NCBI RefSeq assembly: GCF_048323755.1
Contig: NZ_JBLWFS010000027.1
Location: forward strand, 1 to 56,716
Direction: 5' to 3'
Length of the DNA stretch: 56,716 bases
DNA from: Alkalihalobacterium sp048323755
GTDB lineage: Bacteria > Bacillota > Bacilli > Bacillales > Bacillaceae_F
Part shown: positions 25,431 through 34,087 of the stretch, piece after piece
How the letters are laid out: every line of letters begins with the position of its first letter
Position numbering within the stretch: the stretch's first letter is position 1
Translations under genes and position numbers: made by a program
Notes under the pieces: generated by a model
What the model was told of the DNA's origin: nothing
The model's input: the letters and a program-made list of their open reading frames with translations, nothing else
Databases searched by the model: none

Positions 25431-26552
25431 ATGGCTAAAAATGTATTTGAAGTGAACAAACAGACAGAGAATGAAGTGTTTCCAGTGGAAAGTATTCATC
25501 ACCTAGAATTATACGTAGGAAATGCTAAGCAGGCGGCTTTTTTTTTCTGTAACGCCTTTGGTTTTGAAATTACATCTTATCGAGGTCTAGAAACGGGTAG
25601 TCGCGATCTCGTCTCATATGTTCTTCAGCAAGAAACGATCCAATTGGTTGTAACAGGATCTCTGAAAGATGATACCGAGGTCGCATCTTTTGTAAAATTA
25701 CATGGCGACGGCGCAAAGGATATTGCTTTAAAAGTTTCAAGTGTCGATCAAGCCTATGAAGGTGCAGTTAAGCGCGGGGGCATTCCGATACGAGCGCCTT
25801 GGACAGAAAATGATGAAAACGGCACAGTGAAAAAAGCGATTATCGGGACGTACGGTGACGCCATTCATACGTTAATTGAAGTCGTTGACTATAACGGTTG
25901 TTTTTTACCAGGGTATCAAACGTATGAAGGAAATAACCATTCCACAGCAACAGGGCTCGTCGGCATTGACCATGTGGTCGGTAATGTGGAGAGTATGGAA
26001 GAGTGGACAACGTATTATGAAAAAGTGTTTGGCTTTCAGGTCTTAAAACATTTTGATGATGAGGATATTTCTACAGATTATTCAGCTCTAATGTCGAAGG
26101 TAATGACAAACGGAACAGGACGAATCAAATTTCCGATCAACGAACCCGCAGAAGGTAAACGAAAATCGCAGATTCAAGAATACTTAGATTTTTACAATGG
26201 ACCAGGTGTCCAACATCTAGCACTACTTACAAATGACATTATTTCGACCGTAAAAGCTTTACGGGAAAACGGAATTGAATTCCTTGATACACCCGCTACT
26301 TACTACGAAGACCTGAGTGCGCGTGTCGGTGACATTGATGAAGATTTAAAAAAACTACAAGAACTTAGTATTTTAGTAGATCGTGATGATGAAGGCTATC
26401 TGCTGCAAATTTTCACAAAACCGATTGTTGATAGACCGACACTCTTTATTGAGGTCATCCAGCGAAAAGGAGCAAGAGGCTTCGGAGAAGGAAACTTCAA
26501 AGCCCTATTTGAGTCCATTGAACGGGAACAAGAACGACGTGGAAATATTTAA
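25431..26552 (+). CDS. hpd: 4-hydroxyphenylpyruvate dioxygenase
   Basis: Fe(II) enzyme turning 4-hydroxyphenylpyruvate into homogentisate, the first committed step of the tyrosine/homogentisate route. 373 residues, normal. The iron ligands are His in VGIDHVVGN (about 180), His in GVQHLALLT (about 262) and Glu in LFIEVIQRKG (about 340); the family C-terminus RGFGEGNFKALFE is intact. ATG 25431 follows GGGAGG by 10 bases. A 334-base untranslated gap separates it from the next gene of the pathway. Confidence 0.96.
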   Translation: MAKNVFEVNKQTENEVFPVESIHHLELYVGNAKQAAFFFCNAFGFEITSYRGLETGSRDLVSYVLQQETIQLVVTGSLKDDTEVASFVKLHGDGAKDIALKVSSVDQAYEGAVKRGGIPIRAPWTENDENGTVKKAIIGTYGDAIHTLIEVVDYNGCFLPGYQTYEGNNHSTATGLVGIDHVVGNVESMEEWTTYYEKVFGFQVLKHFDDEDISTDYSALMSKVMTNGTGRIKFPINEPAEGKRKSQIQEYLDFYNGPGVQHLALLTNDIISTVKALRENGIEFLDTPATYYEDLSARVGDIDEDLKKLQELSILVDRDDEGYLLQIFTKPIVDRPTLFIEVIQRKGARGFGEGNFKALFESIEREQERRGNI

Positions 26553-26886
26553 TCAGTAACACGGTATAGATATAAAGAAGGGGTCTTAAAAGGAGATAGT
26601 AGTGGCTAAAGAGAGCATTTGATAAGGCAAGTATGAGATTCCTCTAACCAATGTGAGGGAGAGGGAGTGCTTGCGCTAGAGGAAAATACTAGGAGATCAC
26701 GCTAAACAAAAAGGGTATTTGGTGTACCCTTAAGGAAAAGGTTAGGATGATCGAACAACGAAAGCGATAAAACTTGATATAGGAGCCCATTCTGACTGTT
26801 CAAACTAAGGAGTAACCAAAATGACACAGATTTTTATCTTCCGTTACTCCAAAGATTGATTAAACAAACTAAAGGAGGGAGGACTA
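26553..26886 (+). other. Structured-looking 334-base gap between hpd and the next gene
   Basis: No long frame is open here. Pairings visible are CCTCTA/TAGAGG around 26640-26682, AAGGGTA/TACCCTT around 26709-26731, and GGAGTAAC/GTTACTCC (26811-26818 against 26843-26850). The last encloses a 12-codon frame starting ATG 26821 behind AAGGAG. The wording CGAACAACGAAAGCGATAAA recalls group II intron domain I, so a truncated intron or unknown leader RNA is possible. No T-box AGGGTGGNACCGCG is present. Confidence 0.35.
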
Positions 26887-27864
26887 ATGGTAAAAGAGAA
26901 CAACCGTAGTGAAACACAAAAGCAAAATTCTAGCACACTGCAGTTCTTTTCAAACCTAATTGATTACGCAGGACTATTCCCACCAGCGCAACTGCCATTA
27001 GAGCAGGCGATCCATAATTATGCCTCGTATCAAAAGGATGAGGATGCGTGGATGCTAGGTCACTTTATCATTCCTGCTAGTAGGTTAGAAGAGCTTGACC
27101 CTTACATGTCTCTTTTTTCAAAGAAAAATCCTTTACCTGTTTCAGCGATTGGACAAAAAACCGTTGACAGTGAACAATGCCTTGAGCGGCTTGCTTTTGA
27201 CTTAGAAAAAATTCAATCATTTCACAAGAAGCACGGAGAAGTTGCGCAAGTCAAAGTATTGGAACTGCCGATTCCCCCTGTTGTACCTAATCGTCAGCTA
27301 CTTCAAAAAATTTCAAGTTTTATAGAAAAGTACAGTTTACAACTGTTTTGTGAAGTAACGGTGCCACTAGATGAACAATGGTATCAAAAAATGCTTCTTA
27401 CATTAAACGAAATCGCCATCCACAATAATAAGGACGGTATACGTATGGGCTTGAAACTCCGTACAGGTGGAGTTACTGCTGATGCATTCCCAACGCCACA
27501 ACAAGTAGCAACCGTCCTGCACGCTTGTGCTGAGCGGGATATTTCCCAGAAGTTCACCGCGGGCCTTCATCATCCAATCCGTATGTACCGAGATGAAGTG
27601 AACACCTCCATGCACGGGTTCCTAAATATTTTTACAGCTGGGATGCTTGCACGAACGAACACATGCAGTGTGGAGGCTCTTGCTGAAGTGATTGCAGATG
27701 AAGACCCATCTCATTTCACATTAACTGAAGAAGGAGTGAGTTGGAAGGGGCATCTTGTCAACGTCCCTGACATTAATTACGTTCGACAGTATGCACTATG
27801 TTCGTACGGAAGCTGCAGCTTTGATGAACCGCTAGAAGACCTGCGAAAGCTGAATATGATCTAG
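26887..27864 (+). CDS. Uncharacterised 325-residue protein of the homogentisate operon
   Basis: Soluble, without signal or membrane segments, and of no family with a function known to me. Conserved-looking blocks are LIDYAGLFPPAQLPLEQAI (about 23), LGHFIIPASRLEEL (about 57), GLKLRTGGVTADAFPTP (about 187), FTAGLHHPIRMYRDEV (about 220) and HGFLNIFTAGMLAR (about 240). The alternating strand-helix pattern suggests a TIM-barrel-like enzyme (inference). It has an AAAGGAGGGAGG ribosome binding site and is 20 bases before fumarylacetoacetase. No zeta-GST-type maleylacetoacetate isomerase is present in the cluster, so this is a candidate for that step or for a bypass. Confidence 0.75.
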   Translation: MVKENNRSETQKQNSSTLQFFSNLIDYAGLFPPAQLPLEQAIHNYASYQKDEDAWMLGHFIIPASRLEELDPYMSLFSKKNPLPVSAIGQKTVDSEQCLERLAFDLEKIQSFHKKHGEVAQVKVLELPIPPVVPNRQLLQKISSFIEKYSLQLFCEVTVPLDEQWYQKMLLTLNEIAIHNNKDGIRMGLKLRTGGVTADAFPTPQQVATVLHACAERDISQKFTAGLHHPIRMYRDEVNTSMHGFLNIFTAGMLARTNTCSVEALAEVIADEDPSHFTLTEEGVSWKGHLVNVPDINYVRQYALCSYGSCSFDEPLEDLRKLNMI

Positions 27865-27884
27865 TATAGGAGGGGCTTTTATAG

Positions 27885-29147
27885 ATGTTGAAATCTTTTA
27901 TTCCTGTTGAGCCGGACTCTCATTTTCCATTACAGAACTTACCCTATTGTATATTTAGGCCTTTAGATGGCGGAAAGCCCCGCGTTGGTGTCGCTATCGG
28001 TGAATACGTCCTAGATCTTTCTGTAGTAGAAGGTGCTGGGCTTTTAAAAGGTACCGGTTTACCTGAAGAAGCAATTTTTGCCGAACCATCTCTTAATGCG
28101 TTCATGGCATTAGGAAAAGACGTCTGGAAAAAGGTACGGCGGAAACTACAATCTTTATTACATGAAAAAGAACCGACTTTACGAGATCAAATGGAGCTTC
28201 GGACAGCAGCAATACGAAAACAGAGTGATGTGGAACTCCTATTACCCGCACAAATCGGCGACTATACAGACTTTTATGCCTCAAAGGAACACGCAACCAA
28301 TGTCGGGACGATGTTTAGAGGAAAAGAAAATGCGTTAATGCCAAACTGGACACACTTACCTGTCGGCTATCACGGACGATCTAGCTCAGTCGTGATCAGT
28401 GGCACAGATATCCACCGGCCAAAAGGACAAATGAAACCGAAAGATGTGGACGCACCACTTTTTGGGCCGAGTCAACAACTAGATATCGAGCTTGAAATGG
28501 GCTGGTTTATCGGCCCTGGAAATGAACGGGGCAAACCGATTTCTGCCGCTTCTGCTGAAGAAGAAATATTCGGGCTCGTGTTAGTAAATGATTGGAGCGC
28601 CCGCGATATTCAAGCATGGGAGTATCAGCCACTCGGACCGTTTTTATCAAAAAGTTTCGCGACCTCGATTTCTCCGTGGGTTGTTCCACTTGAGGCGCTT
28701 GAACCATTTCGTACGGAAGGTCCAAAACAAGATCCAGCTCCTTTACCTTACTTGCAAAAAGAGGGACCAAGTACGTTCGATATTCATCTTGAAGTCTATT
28801 TAAAAGGTAAAGAGATGGACCAACCCCAAAAGATCATTTCTACCAATTTTAGTTATCTGTACTGGAGTATGGCTCAGCAAATTGCCCATCATACGGTAGC
28901 GGGATGTAACCTCCGACCAGGTGATTTACTCGCATCCGGTACGATTAGTGGTTCGAATAAACATGAGCGTGGTTGTTTACTAGAGTTAACATGGCGAGGA
29001 TTAGACCCGATTGAGCTAGACAATGGAGAACAGCGAGTGTGGTTAAAAGATGAAGATGAAATTACGATGACCGGTTGGTGTCAGGGAAACGGGTATCGGA
29101 TTGGATTTGGAGAAGTGACCGGGCGAATTCTTCCAGTCCTAATATAG
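27885..29147 (+). CDS. fahA: Fumarylacetoacetase
   Basis: Hydrolyses fumarylacetoacetate to fumarate and acetoacetate, the last step of homogentisate breakdown. 420 residues, normal. Metal and active-site blocks are DYTDFYASKEHATNVG (about 125), PVGYHGRSSSVVISG (about 158), ELEMGWFIGPGNE (about 203), NDWSARDIQAWEYQPLGPF (about 234), and SGTISG (about 350). Ribosome binding site TAGGAGGGG. It lies between the uncharacterised gene and hmgA in one transcript direction. Confidence 0.95.
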   Translation: MLKSFIPVEPDSHFPLQNLPYCIFRPLDGGKPRVGVAIGEYVLDLSVVEGAGLLKGTGLPEEAIFAEPSLNAFMALGKDVWKKVRRKLQSLLHEKEPTLRDQMELRTAAIRKQSDVELLLPAQIGDYTDFYASKEHATNVGTMFRGKENALMPNWTHLPVGYHGRSSSVVISGTDIHRPKGQMKPKDVDAPLFGPSQQLDIELEMGWFIGPGNERGKPISAASAEEEIFGLVLVNDWSARDIQAWEYQPLGPFLSKSFATSISPWVVPLEALEPFRTEGPKQDPAPLPYLQKEGPSTFDIHLEVYLKGKEMDQPQKIISTNFSYLYWSMAQQIAHHTVAGCNLRPGDLLASGTISGSNKHERGCLLELTWRGLDPIELDNGEQRVWLKDEDEITMTGWCQGNGYRIGFGEVTGRILPVLI

Positions 29148-29183
29148 TAGTAGTAAAACACGTCATAGAAGGAGGGTTTTACC

Positions 29184-30335
29184 GTGCCATTTTATAAGCA
29201 AATGGGAGACATTCCTCGCAAACGCCACACGATGTATAAAAAGGAGGATGGAACGTTATACCGGGAGCAAGTGATGGGAACGAAAGGCTTTTCGGGTATT
29301 CAATCCATTTTATATCATCATTATCCGCCGACAAGTATCGTTAAATCCGAGCTATTAAAGGATTGCAGCGTTCATTACGAGGGTCAAGCTGATTTGGCTC
29401 ACCGTCATTTTTACTCTCATCAATATACGGAAAAAACGGACGCTGTTATGGGAAGGCATTATTTGCTAGGTAACGAAGATGTCCTCATTGGCGTCGTAAA
29501 TCCGACAGAGCCGATGGACTTTTTTTACCGAAACGGAGACGGAGACGAAGTGCTGTTCGTTCATTACGGTACAGGGAAAGTCGAGACAATGTTTGGCACG
29601 TTAACGTATAAACCTGGGGATTATATTGTCATTCCGATCGGGACGATTTACCGTGTCGTACCAAGCGAAGGGGATGCCAAATTTTTAGTCATTGAAACGA
29701 ATAGCTGGATTTCCACACCGAAGCGCTATCGAAATGCACACGGACAACTACTAGAGCATAGTCCATTTTGTGAGCGAGATTTCCACGGTCCAGAAACATT
29801 AGAAACGCATGATGATCAAAACGAATATGAAGTGAGGACGAAGTCAAGAGGGTTTATGCACGCTCATACATTTAATCACCATCCATTAGATGTGGTTGGT
29901 TGGGACGGCTACTTGTTCCCGTATATTTTTAATGTCGATGATTTCGAACCAATAACAGGGCGCATTCATATGCCGCCGCCGATCCACCAAACGTTTGAAG
30001 GAAACAATTTCGTCATTTGTTCGTTTGTTCCCCGTATGTATGATTATCATCCAGAAGCGATCCCAGCGCCATACTTCCATAGCAATGTGAACAGTGACGA
30101 AGTTCTATATTATGTCAAAGGAAATTTCATGAGCCGCAAAGGCATTAGTGAAGGGTCGATGACCTTACACCCGTCAGGTATTCCGCACGGCCCTCATCCA
30201 GGAAAAATTGAAGCGAGTATCGGGAAGAAAGAAACACTTGAACTTGCCGTCATGATCGACACGTTTAGACCGTTACGCGTCGTCAAACAAGCCCAAAACT
30301 ATGAAGATGTCGAGTACAAATATAGTTGGAAGTAA
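29184..30335 (+). CDS. hmgA: Homogentisate 1,2-dioxygenase
   Basis: Iron enzyme opening the ring of homogentisate to maleylacetoacetate. 383 residues, the shorter Gram-positive form. Signatures include DVVGWDGYLFPYIFNVDDFE (about 234), GRIHMPPPIHQTFEG, NSDEVLYYVKGNF and HPSGIPHGPHPG, carrying the His/Glu iron ligands. The start is GTG at 29184, seven bases after AGAAGGAGGG. Last gene of the hpd cluster; the downstream hairpin has no U-tail, so the 3' end is unclear. Confidence 0.95.
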   Translation: MPFYKQMGDIPRKRHTMYKKEDGTLYREQVMGTKGFSGIQSILYHHYPPTSIVKSELLKDCSVHYEGQADLAHRHFYSHQYTEKTDAVMGRHYLLGNEDVLIGVVNPTEPMDFFYRNGDGDEVLFVHYGTGKVETMFGTLTYKPGDYIVIPIGTIYRVVPSEGDAKFLVIETNSWISTPKRYRNAHGQLLEHSPFCERDFHGPETLETHDDQNEYEVRTKSRGFMHAHTFNHHPLDVVGWDGYLFPYIFNVDDFEPITGRIHMPPPIHQTFEGNNFVICSFVPRMYDYHPEAIPAPYFHSNVNSDEVLYYVKGNFMSRKGISEGSMTLHPSGIPHGPHPGKIEASIGKKETLELAVMIDTFRPLRVVKQAQNYEDVEYKYSWK

Positions 30336-30345
30336 GTTCATGGCT

Positions 30346-30386
30346 GGAGTTAGGCAGAAGATGAGGCTTCATAGAGTCCTAACTCC
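30346..30386 (+). repeat. Inverted repeat after hmgA
   Basis: GGAGTTAGG (30346-30354) pairs perfectly with CCTAACTCC (30378-30386) across 23 bases. There is no T-tract, so it is a weak terminator candidate or an mRNA-end stabiliser. Confidence 0.5.
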
Positions 30387-30410
30387 TAGTTAGGGCAAGG
30401 CGCAAGATCG

Positions 30411-30490
30411 ATATCGGCGTAAATCGCAAAATATCGGCGCAACTTTGATTTTATCGGCGTAACTTCTGATATATCGGCGTACTCTAGATT
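30411..30490. repeat. Four-unit tandem array with exact 20-base period
   Basis: ATCGGCG begins at 30413, 30433, 30453 and 30473, exactly 20 bases apart. The intervening 13 bases vary but tend to AACTTNTGAT. Non-coding, between hmgA and phhB. Confidence 0.8.
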
Positions 30491-30763
30491 TATAAATCCT
30501 AAACTCTCACTATGTTATGCGAAGTCTAAATTACTCATTAAATGACACTTTTTAGCACACCGCATCTTTCCATTAAAACATTCTCTCAAGTGAGACGTGA
30601 TGCGAAGAATGACGCTACAATTTTACTGTGTAAGCCAAAACAATAATTTCTACTTCGAGCCAAAACTTATATCTAAAAGTACCTTGGCATGGAAATTCTT
30701 CAAAACTACATTTACAATTGAAAACAAGCGTGAAAACTATTTCGCAAAATTAGGAGGATGACT

Positions 30764-31063
30764 GTGCAAAAATTAACCGAACAAGAATTGCAGCAATTTT
30801 TAGAAAGCCGTCAAGGATGGCAGTTAGTCGATGAAAAATGGATCGAGAAGAAATATCGGTTTAAAGAGTATCTCAATGGAGTCGATTTCGTCCAAGAAAT
30901 CGCCAAGGCATCAGAGGAAATCAATCATCATCCGTTCATTGCGATTGATTACAAATTAGTCCGTGTCCGGTTATCTTCATGGAAAGAAAATGGGATAACG
31001 CCGTTAGACACAAAACTAGCAGAACAGTATGACGCCATCTATGAAACAATTAAAAATGTTTGA
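30764..31063 (+). CDS. phhB: Pterin-4a-carbinolamine dehydratase
   Basis: Dehydrates 4a-hydroxytetrahydrobiopterin formed by aromatic amino acid hydroxylases, and so supports the phenylalanine hydroxylase encoded next. 99 residues. The family pattern W-x(n)-F-EA-FV---A--AE--NHHP appears as YRFKEYLNGVDFVQEIAKAS, then EINHHPFIAIDYKLVRVRL, with the catalytic HHP. AGGAGG at 30752-30757 abuts an ATG at 30758, so the well-spaced in-frame GTG at 30764 is the likely start. Confidence 0.93.
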   Translation: MQKLTEQELQQFLESRQGWQLVDEKWIEKKYRFKEYLNGVDFVQEIAKASEEINHHPFIAIDYKLVRVRLSSWKENGITPLDTKLAEQYDAIYETIKNV

Positions 31064-31122
31064 CATATTGATATTAAACCGATATGTTATTATAGTATAA
31101 TGCTTTAACGCTAAAAAGCGTT
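31060..31122 (+). promoter_or_regulatory. Promoter region and hairpin before phhA
   Basis: TTGACA (31060-31065, overlapping the phhB stop) with TATGTT 17 bases on (31083-31088) is a fair sigma-A promoter; TATAAT at 31096-31101 is an alternative -10 without a good -35. AACGCT (31107-31112) and AGCGTT (31117-31122) form a small hairpin 29 bases before the start codon. phhA may therefore have its own promoter in addition to read-through from phhB. Confidence 0.45.
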
Positions 31123-31150
31123 GGCGTATGTTTCAGAAGGGTGTGAAAAA

Positions 31151-32881
31151 ATGGCAACGAGAACAGTACCAAAACATTTAAGGAAGTATACAATAGAACA
31201 AAACTACGATAGCTATACAGCGATCAATCATGCGGTGTGGCGATATGTCATGCGTCAAAATCACCACACATTAAAAGACTTGGCGCATGAAGCTTATACC
31301 GAAGGATTACAAGCATCGGGAATCTATACTGAAAGAATTCCAGATGTGAGTGAAATGAATCAATGTTTAGCTCCTTTTGGATGGGGAGCGGCGACAATCG
31401 ATGGTTTTATTCCTGGCGTTGCCTTTTTTGAATTCCAAGCGAACGGCATCCTACCTGTCGTAGCAGAAATTAGAAAACTAGAAAATATTCAATATACACC
31501 AGCTCCTGATATGATCCATGAAGCGGCTGGGCATGCACCAATACTATGTAACGGAAAGTACTCCGAGTACGTGAAGCTATTTGGAGAAATCGGTAAAAAA
31601 GCGATTGCAACCAAAGAAGAGCATGACGTGTTTGAAGCAGTTCGTCATTACTCCAATCTCCTGGAAAAAGGTGAAGCGACGGAAGCTGAAATTGCAGAAG
31701 CAAAAAAGCAAGTTGACGAAAAATCAAAACTAATAACAGGGGTTTCTGAAGCTGAGAAAATCGGTCGTTTATACTGGTGGACCGTTGAATATGGCTTAAT
31801 TGGTACTCTAGAAGATCCGAAAATTTATGGTGCAGGGCTGTTATCTTCTGTATCAGAAGGTGGTAACATCTTAAGCCCTGACGTTAAAAAAGTTCCGTTT
31901 GACCTTGAAACGATCATTCAAACAGGCTTTGATATAACCAAACCACAACCACAATTATTTGTATGCACTGACTTCGAACAATTAATCGAAGGCCTCAAAC
32001 AGTTTGCTGAAGAAATGGCCTTTATGAAGGGCGGAACAGAAAGCCTAGAAAAAGCGATCCAGTCGGCAAATGTGGCCACAGCTGTCTACAGTTCAGGTCT
32101 ACAAGTTACTGGGGTCATTAACGATATGATCACAGATGACAAAAATGACCCGACTTACATTAAGACATTAGGCCCAACAGCATTAGCTTTCAATAACCGT
32201 CAACTTGATGGTCATGGAACAGAAACTCACCAAGATGGGTTTGGTGCTCCTGTTGGCAAGTTAAAAGGTACGAGCAAGCCCCTTGAGGCCTTAACAGAAA
32301 ATGAACTTAACGAACTCGGTATTGTTGCTGGTCAACAAAGTGAGCTCCATTTTGAAAGTGGAGTTGAAGTGAAAGGTATAGTAACAGCAATCACCAAGCA
32401 AGACGGAAGTATCGTGCTGATCTCGTTTAAGAATTGTTCGGTTACATTAGGCGAGCAAGTACTATTCGACCCAGCTTGGGGTATGTACGATATGGCGGTC
32501 GGCGAAAAAGTGACTTCTGTGTTTGCAGGAGCAGCCGATGGTGAAGCGTACTATTCGGATGATGAAGAGACGACTAGCAAAATTACACATAATCAAGAAC
32601 AAACTGAATTAGATGCGTTATACCAAACCATTCGCGATATAAGAGCGGGTACTTCTGAAAACCCAACTACTGCGATTGAAAAAGTAGCGGAAGAGCTTCA
32701 AACCCAATATCCAAATGATTGGCTATTGCGCTTAGAAATCGCCGAAGTTCTGCATCATAACGAGTGGTTGCCAGAACTAGAAAAAGCAATGTTTGCTGAC
32801 CTAGAATCCTTGAGCAAAAACAACAGCCAACTAACATCACTGATCGAAAACGGCCTAAACATCTACAAAACCACAATATAA
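31151..32881 (+). CDS. phhA: Phenylalanine 4-monooxygenase, long Bacillus form
   Basis: Tetrahydropterin-dependent hydroxylation of phenylalanine to tyrosine, feeding the hpd pathway. 576 residues, twice the size of proteobacterial PhhA. The catalytic domain is N-terminal: MIHEAAGHAP supplies the two His iron ligands (about 122 and 127) and WWTVEYGLIG the Glu (about 213). The C-terminal ~270 residues (from about 300) form an extension without regulatory ACT resemblance, seen in Bacillus homologues; its role is unknown to me. ATG 31151 follows AGAAGGGTGTG; an in-frame ATG at 31121 has no ribosome binding site. Confidence 0.93.
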   Translation: MATRTVPKHLRKYTIEQNYDSYTAINHAVWRYVMRQNHHTLKDLAHEAYTEGLQASGIYTERIPDVSEMNQCLAPFGWGAATIDGFIPGVAFFEFQANGILPVVAEIRKLENIQYTPAPDMIHEAAGHAPILCNGKYSEYVKLFGEIGKKAIATKEEHDVFEAVRHYSNLLEKGEATEAEIAEAKKQVDEKSKLITGVSEAEKIGRLYWWTVEYGLIGTLEDPKIYGAGLLSSVSEGGNILSPDVKKVPFDLETIIQTGFDITKPQPQLFVCTDFEQLIEGLKQFAEEMAFMKGGTESLEKAIQSANVATAVYSSGLQVTGVINDMITDDKNDPTYIKTLGPTALAFNNRQLDGHGTETHQDGFGAPVGKLKGTSKPLEALTENELNELGIVAGQQSELHFESGVEVKGIVTAITKQDGSIVLISFKNCSVTLGEQVLFDPAWGMYDMAVGEKVTSVFAGAADGEAYYSDDEETTSKITHNQEQTELDALYQTIRDIRAGTSENPTTAIEKVAEELQTQYPNDWLLRLEIAEVLHHNEWLPELEKAMFADLESLSKNNSQLTSLIENGLNIYKTTI

Positions 32882-32891
32882 ATAAATATAC

Positions 32892-32948
32892 GGGTACCAG
32901 GCACCTTTACTACAGTACTGTAGTAAAGGTGCCTGGTACCGTTTTTTT
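32892..32948 (+). terminator. Perfect 48-base GGTACC palindrome ending phhA
   Basis: 32893-32940 is a perfect zero-loop palindrome with 24-base arms beginning GGTACCAGGCACC, followed by GTTTTTTT. It works as a terminator, but its length and sequence link it to GGTACC-rich hairpins at 33654-33666 and 53930-53980. Confidence 0.85.
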
Positions 32949-32998
32949 AGAATAATCACAGTTAGAAATTACATACTAAACAAAAAATGGTGGTGAAT

Positions 32999-33511
32999 AT
33001 GAGGATGAAGAAGGTAATCTTTTTAACAATAACTACCTTAATCTCTTTTGTTATGTTAGGCTGTGGAGCAGATGTTGGTACCAATGAGGAGATAGTGAAT
33101 GACGAAGTCACTCATGAAGAAACAGTAGAGTTGGAAGAGACCGTTGGAGATGATCCAACGACAGCCGACGAACTAGGACAAGCAACAGCGCTCGGTCATA
33201 TCCTAGAATTTGAATTAGAGATAGATTTAGTTAATGATGATGAAATTGATATGGAATACAAACAAAAAAATGAAGAAGAATCAGCTGAAGTAGAAACCAA
33301 AACTGCAGAGGGAAAACGAGAGAAAAGAGGGAGAGAGGCAATAGAAGAAATACAAAACCTTGTTTCGGAAATAGCACTCGACGCTAATACGCATCCTAAA
33401 GAAGCAATGGAGCGGATTTTAGCGACGTTGAACATCTCAAGTCATGATGTTAGGAAATTGGAACTTGAAGTTGACTTTACTACAGGTGAAAAACTTAAAG
33501 GAAATATTTAA
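32999..33511 (+). CDS. YusW-like lipoprotein
   Basis: 170 residues. Signal peptide with lipobox VMLGCG (Cys about 18), an acidic Glu/Thr linker, then a YusW-like domain: LEFELEIDLVNDDEIDMEY (about 63), a charged helix, and ISSHDVRKLELEVDFTTGE at the C-terminus, which reads like the two similar strands of that family. GGTGGTG before ATG 32999 decides the start; the frame opens 12 bases earlier. Function of the family is unknown; secreted or membrane-anchored. Confidence 0.75.
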   Translation: MRMKKVIFLTITTLISFVMLGCGADVGTNEEIVNDEVTHEETVELEETVGDDPTTADELGQATALGHILEFELEIDLVNDDEIDMEYKQKNEEESAEVETKTAEGKREKRGREAIEEIQNLVSEIALDANTHPKEAMERILATLNISSHDVRKLELEVDFTTGEKLKGNI

Positions 33512-33561
33512 TTAATTAACTATTTTCTCTCAATAACGCTTAAAATGAATATAAGAAATAC

Positions 33562-33598
33562 AACGCAGCGGTTCTTAGAGACATTACTGTGTTTTTTA
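33562..33598 (+). terminator. Terminator after the YusW-like gene
   Basis: AACGCAG (33562-33568) pairs with CTGTGTT (33587-33593, one G-U) and runs into TTTTTT. The stem is short and the loop long, so confidence is moderate. Confidence 0.5.
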
Positions 33599-33653
33599 CT
33601 TTTCTAAACTAAACAAAGTAACACAAATGAAATTAGCACTTTACAGCATTAAA

Positions 33654-33666
33654 GGTACCTGGTACC
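33654..33666. repeat. GGTACCTGGTACC motif before the thioredoxin-like gene
   Basis: Two GGTACC copies joined by T, the core of the longer palindromes at 32893-32940 and 53930-53980. It sits directly before the GGAGGGAGAGGG ribosome binding site of the gene at 33683. Confidence 0.6.
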
Positions 33667-33682
33667 GGAGGGAGAGGGAAAA

Positions 33683-34021
33683 ATGAGGGAGTTAACATCA
33701 CTCGACATGGTCGAAACATTTTTAAAAGAACATCGATTTAGTTTTATATATGTTTCTCGTACGAATTGTGGAGTTTGCCATGCGTTACTACCGCAGGTGA
33801 AGGAATTGCTGCAACAATTTCCGCTTATCCAACTAGGGTTTATCAACGCGGATGACGTCGAAGAAATTGCTGGTCGATTTTCGATTTTTACAGTGCCTGC
33901 GATGATTTTATTTATTGAGGAGAAAGAATACATCAGAGAAGCGAGGTTCGTTCACTTAGATGCACTCGAGGAGAAGATAAAAAAGGTATATACGATGCAG
34001 ACAAGGAATGATGAACAATAA
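33683..34021 (+). CDS. Thioredoxin-like protein
   Basis: 112 residues, cytoplasmic. The redox pair is CGVC in SRTNCGVCHAL (about 29-32) and the cis-proline is in FTVPAMILFIEEKE (about 75). The reduced active site differs from the usual CGPC (Val for Pro), typical of Bacillus YtpP/YdbP-like thioredoxins that may act on bacillithiol-mixed disulfides. Ribosome binding site GGAGGGAGAGGG. It is followed 66 bases later by a DUF1292 gene. Confidence 0.88.
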   Translation: MRELTSLDMVETFLKEHRFSFIYVSRTNCGVCHALLPQVKELLQQFPLIQLGFINADDVEEIAGRFSIFTVPAMILFIEEKEYIREARFVHLDALEEKIKKVYTMQTRNDEQ

Positions 34022-34087
34022 TCACTTTCTTTTTAATGATAGATAGTCGTACAATGAAACATACTAAAGAAAAGGAGGGAAACCAAA

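Larger units (their letters stand above)
30336..30763. other. Intergenic region with inverted repeat and 20-base array
   Basis: Contains the hairpin 30346-30386 and the array 30411-30490. From 30491 to 30750 I see only AT-rich sequence that must hold the phhB promoter; no clear boxes. Confidence 0.5.

Noticed and set aside
26553..26886. Tyrosine-type T-box before the homogentisate genes
   Set aside because: The invariant T-box AGGGTGGNACCGCG and a terminator/antiterminator pair are absent.
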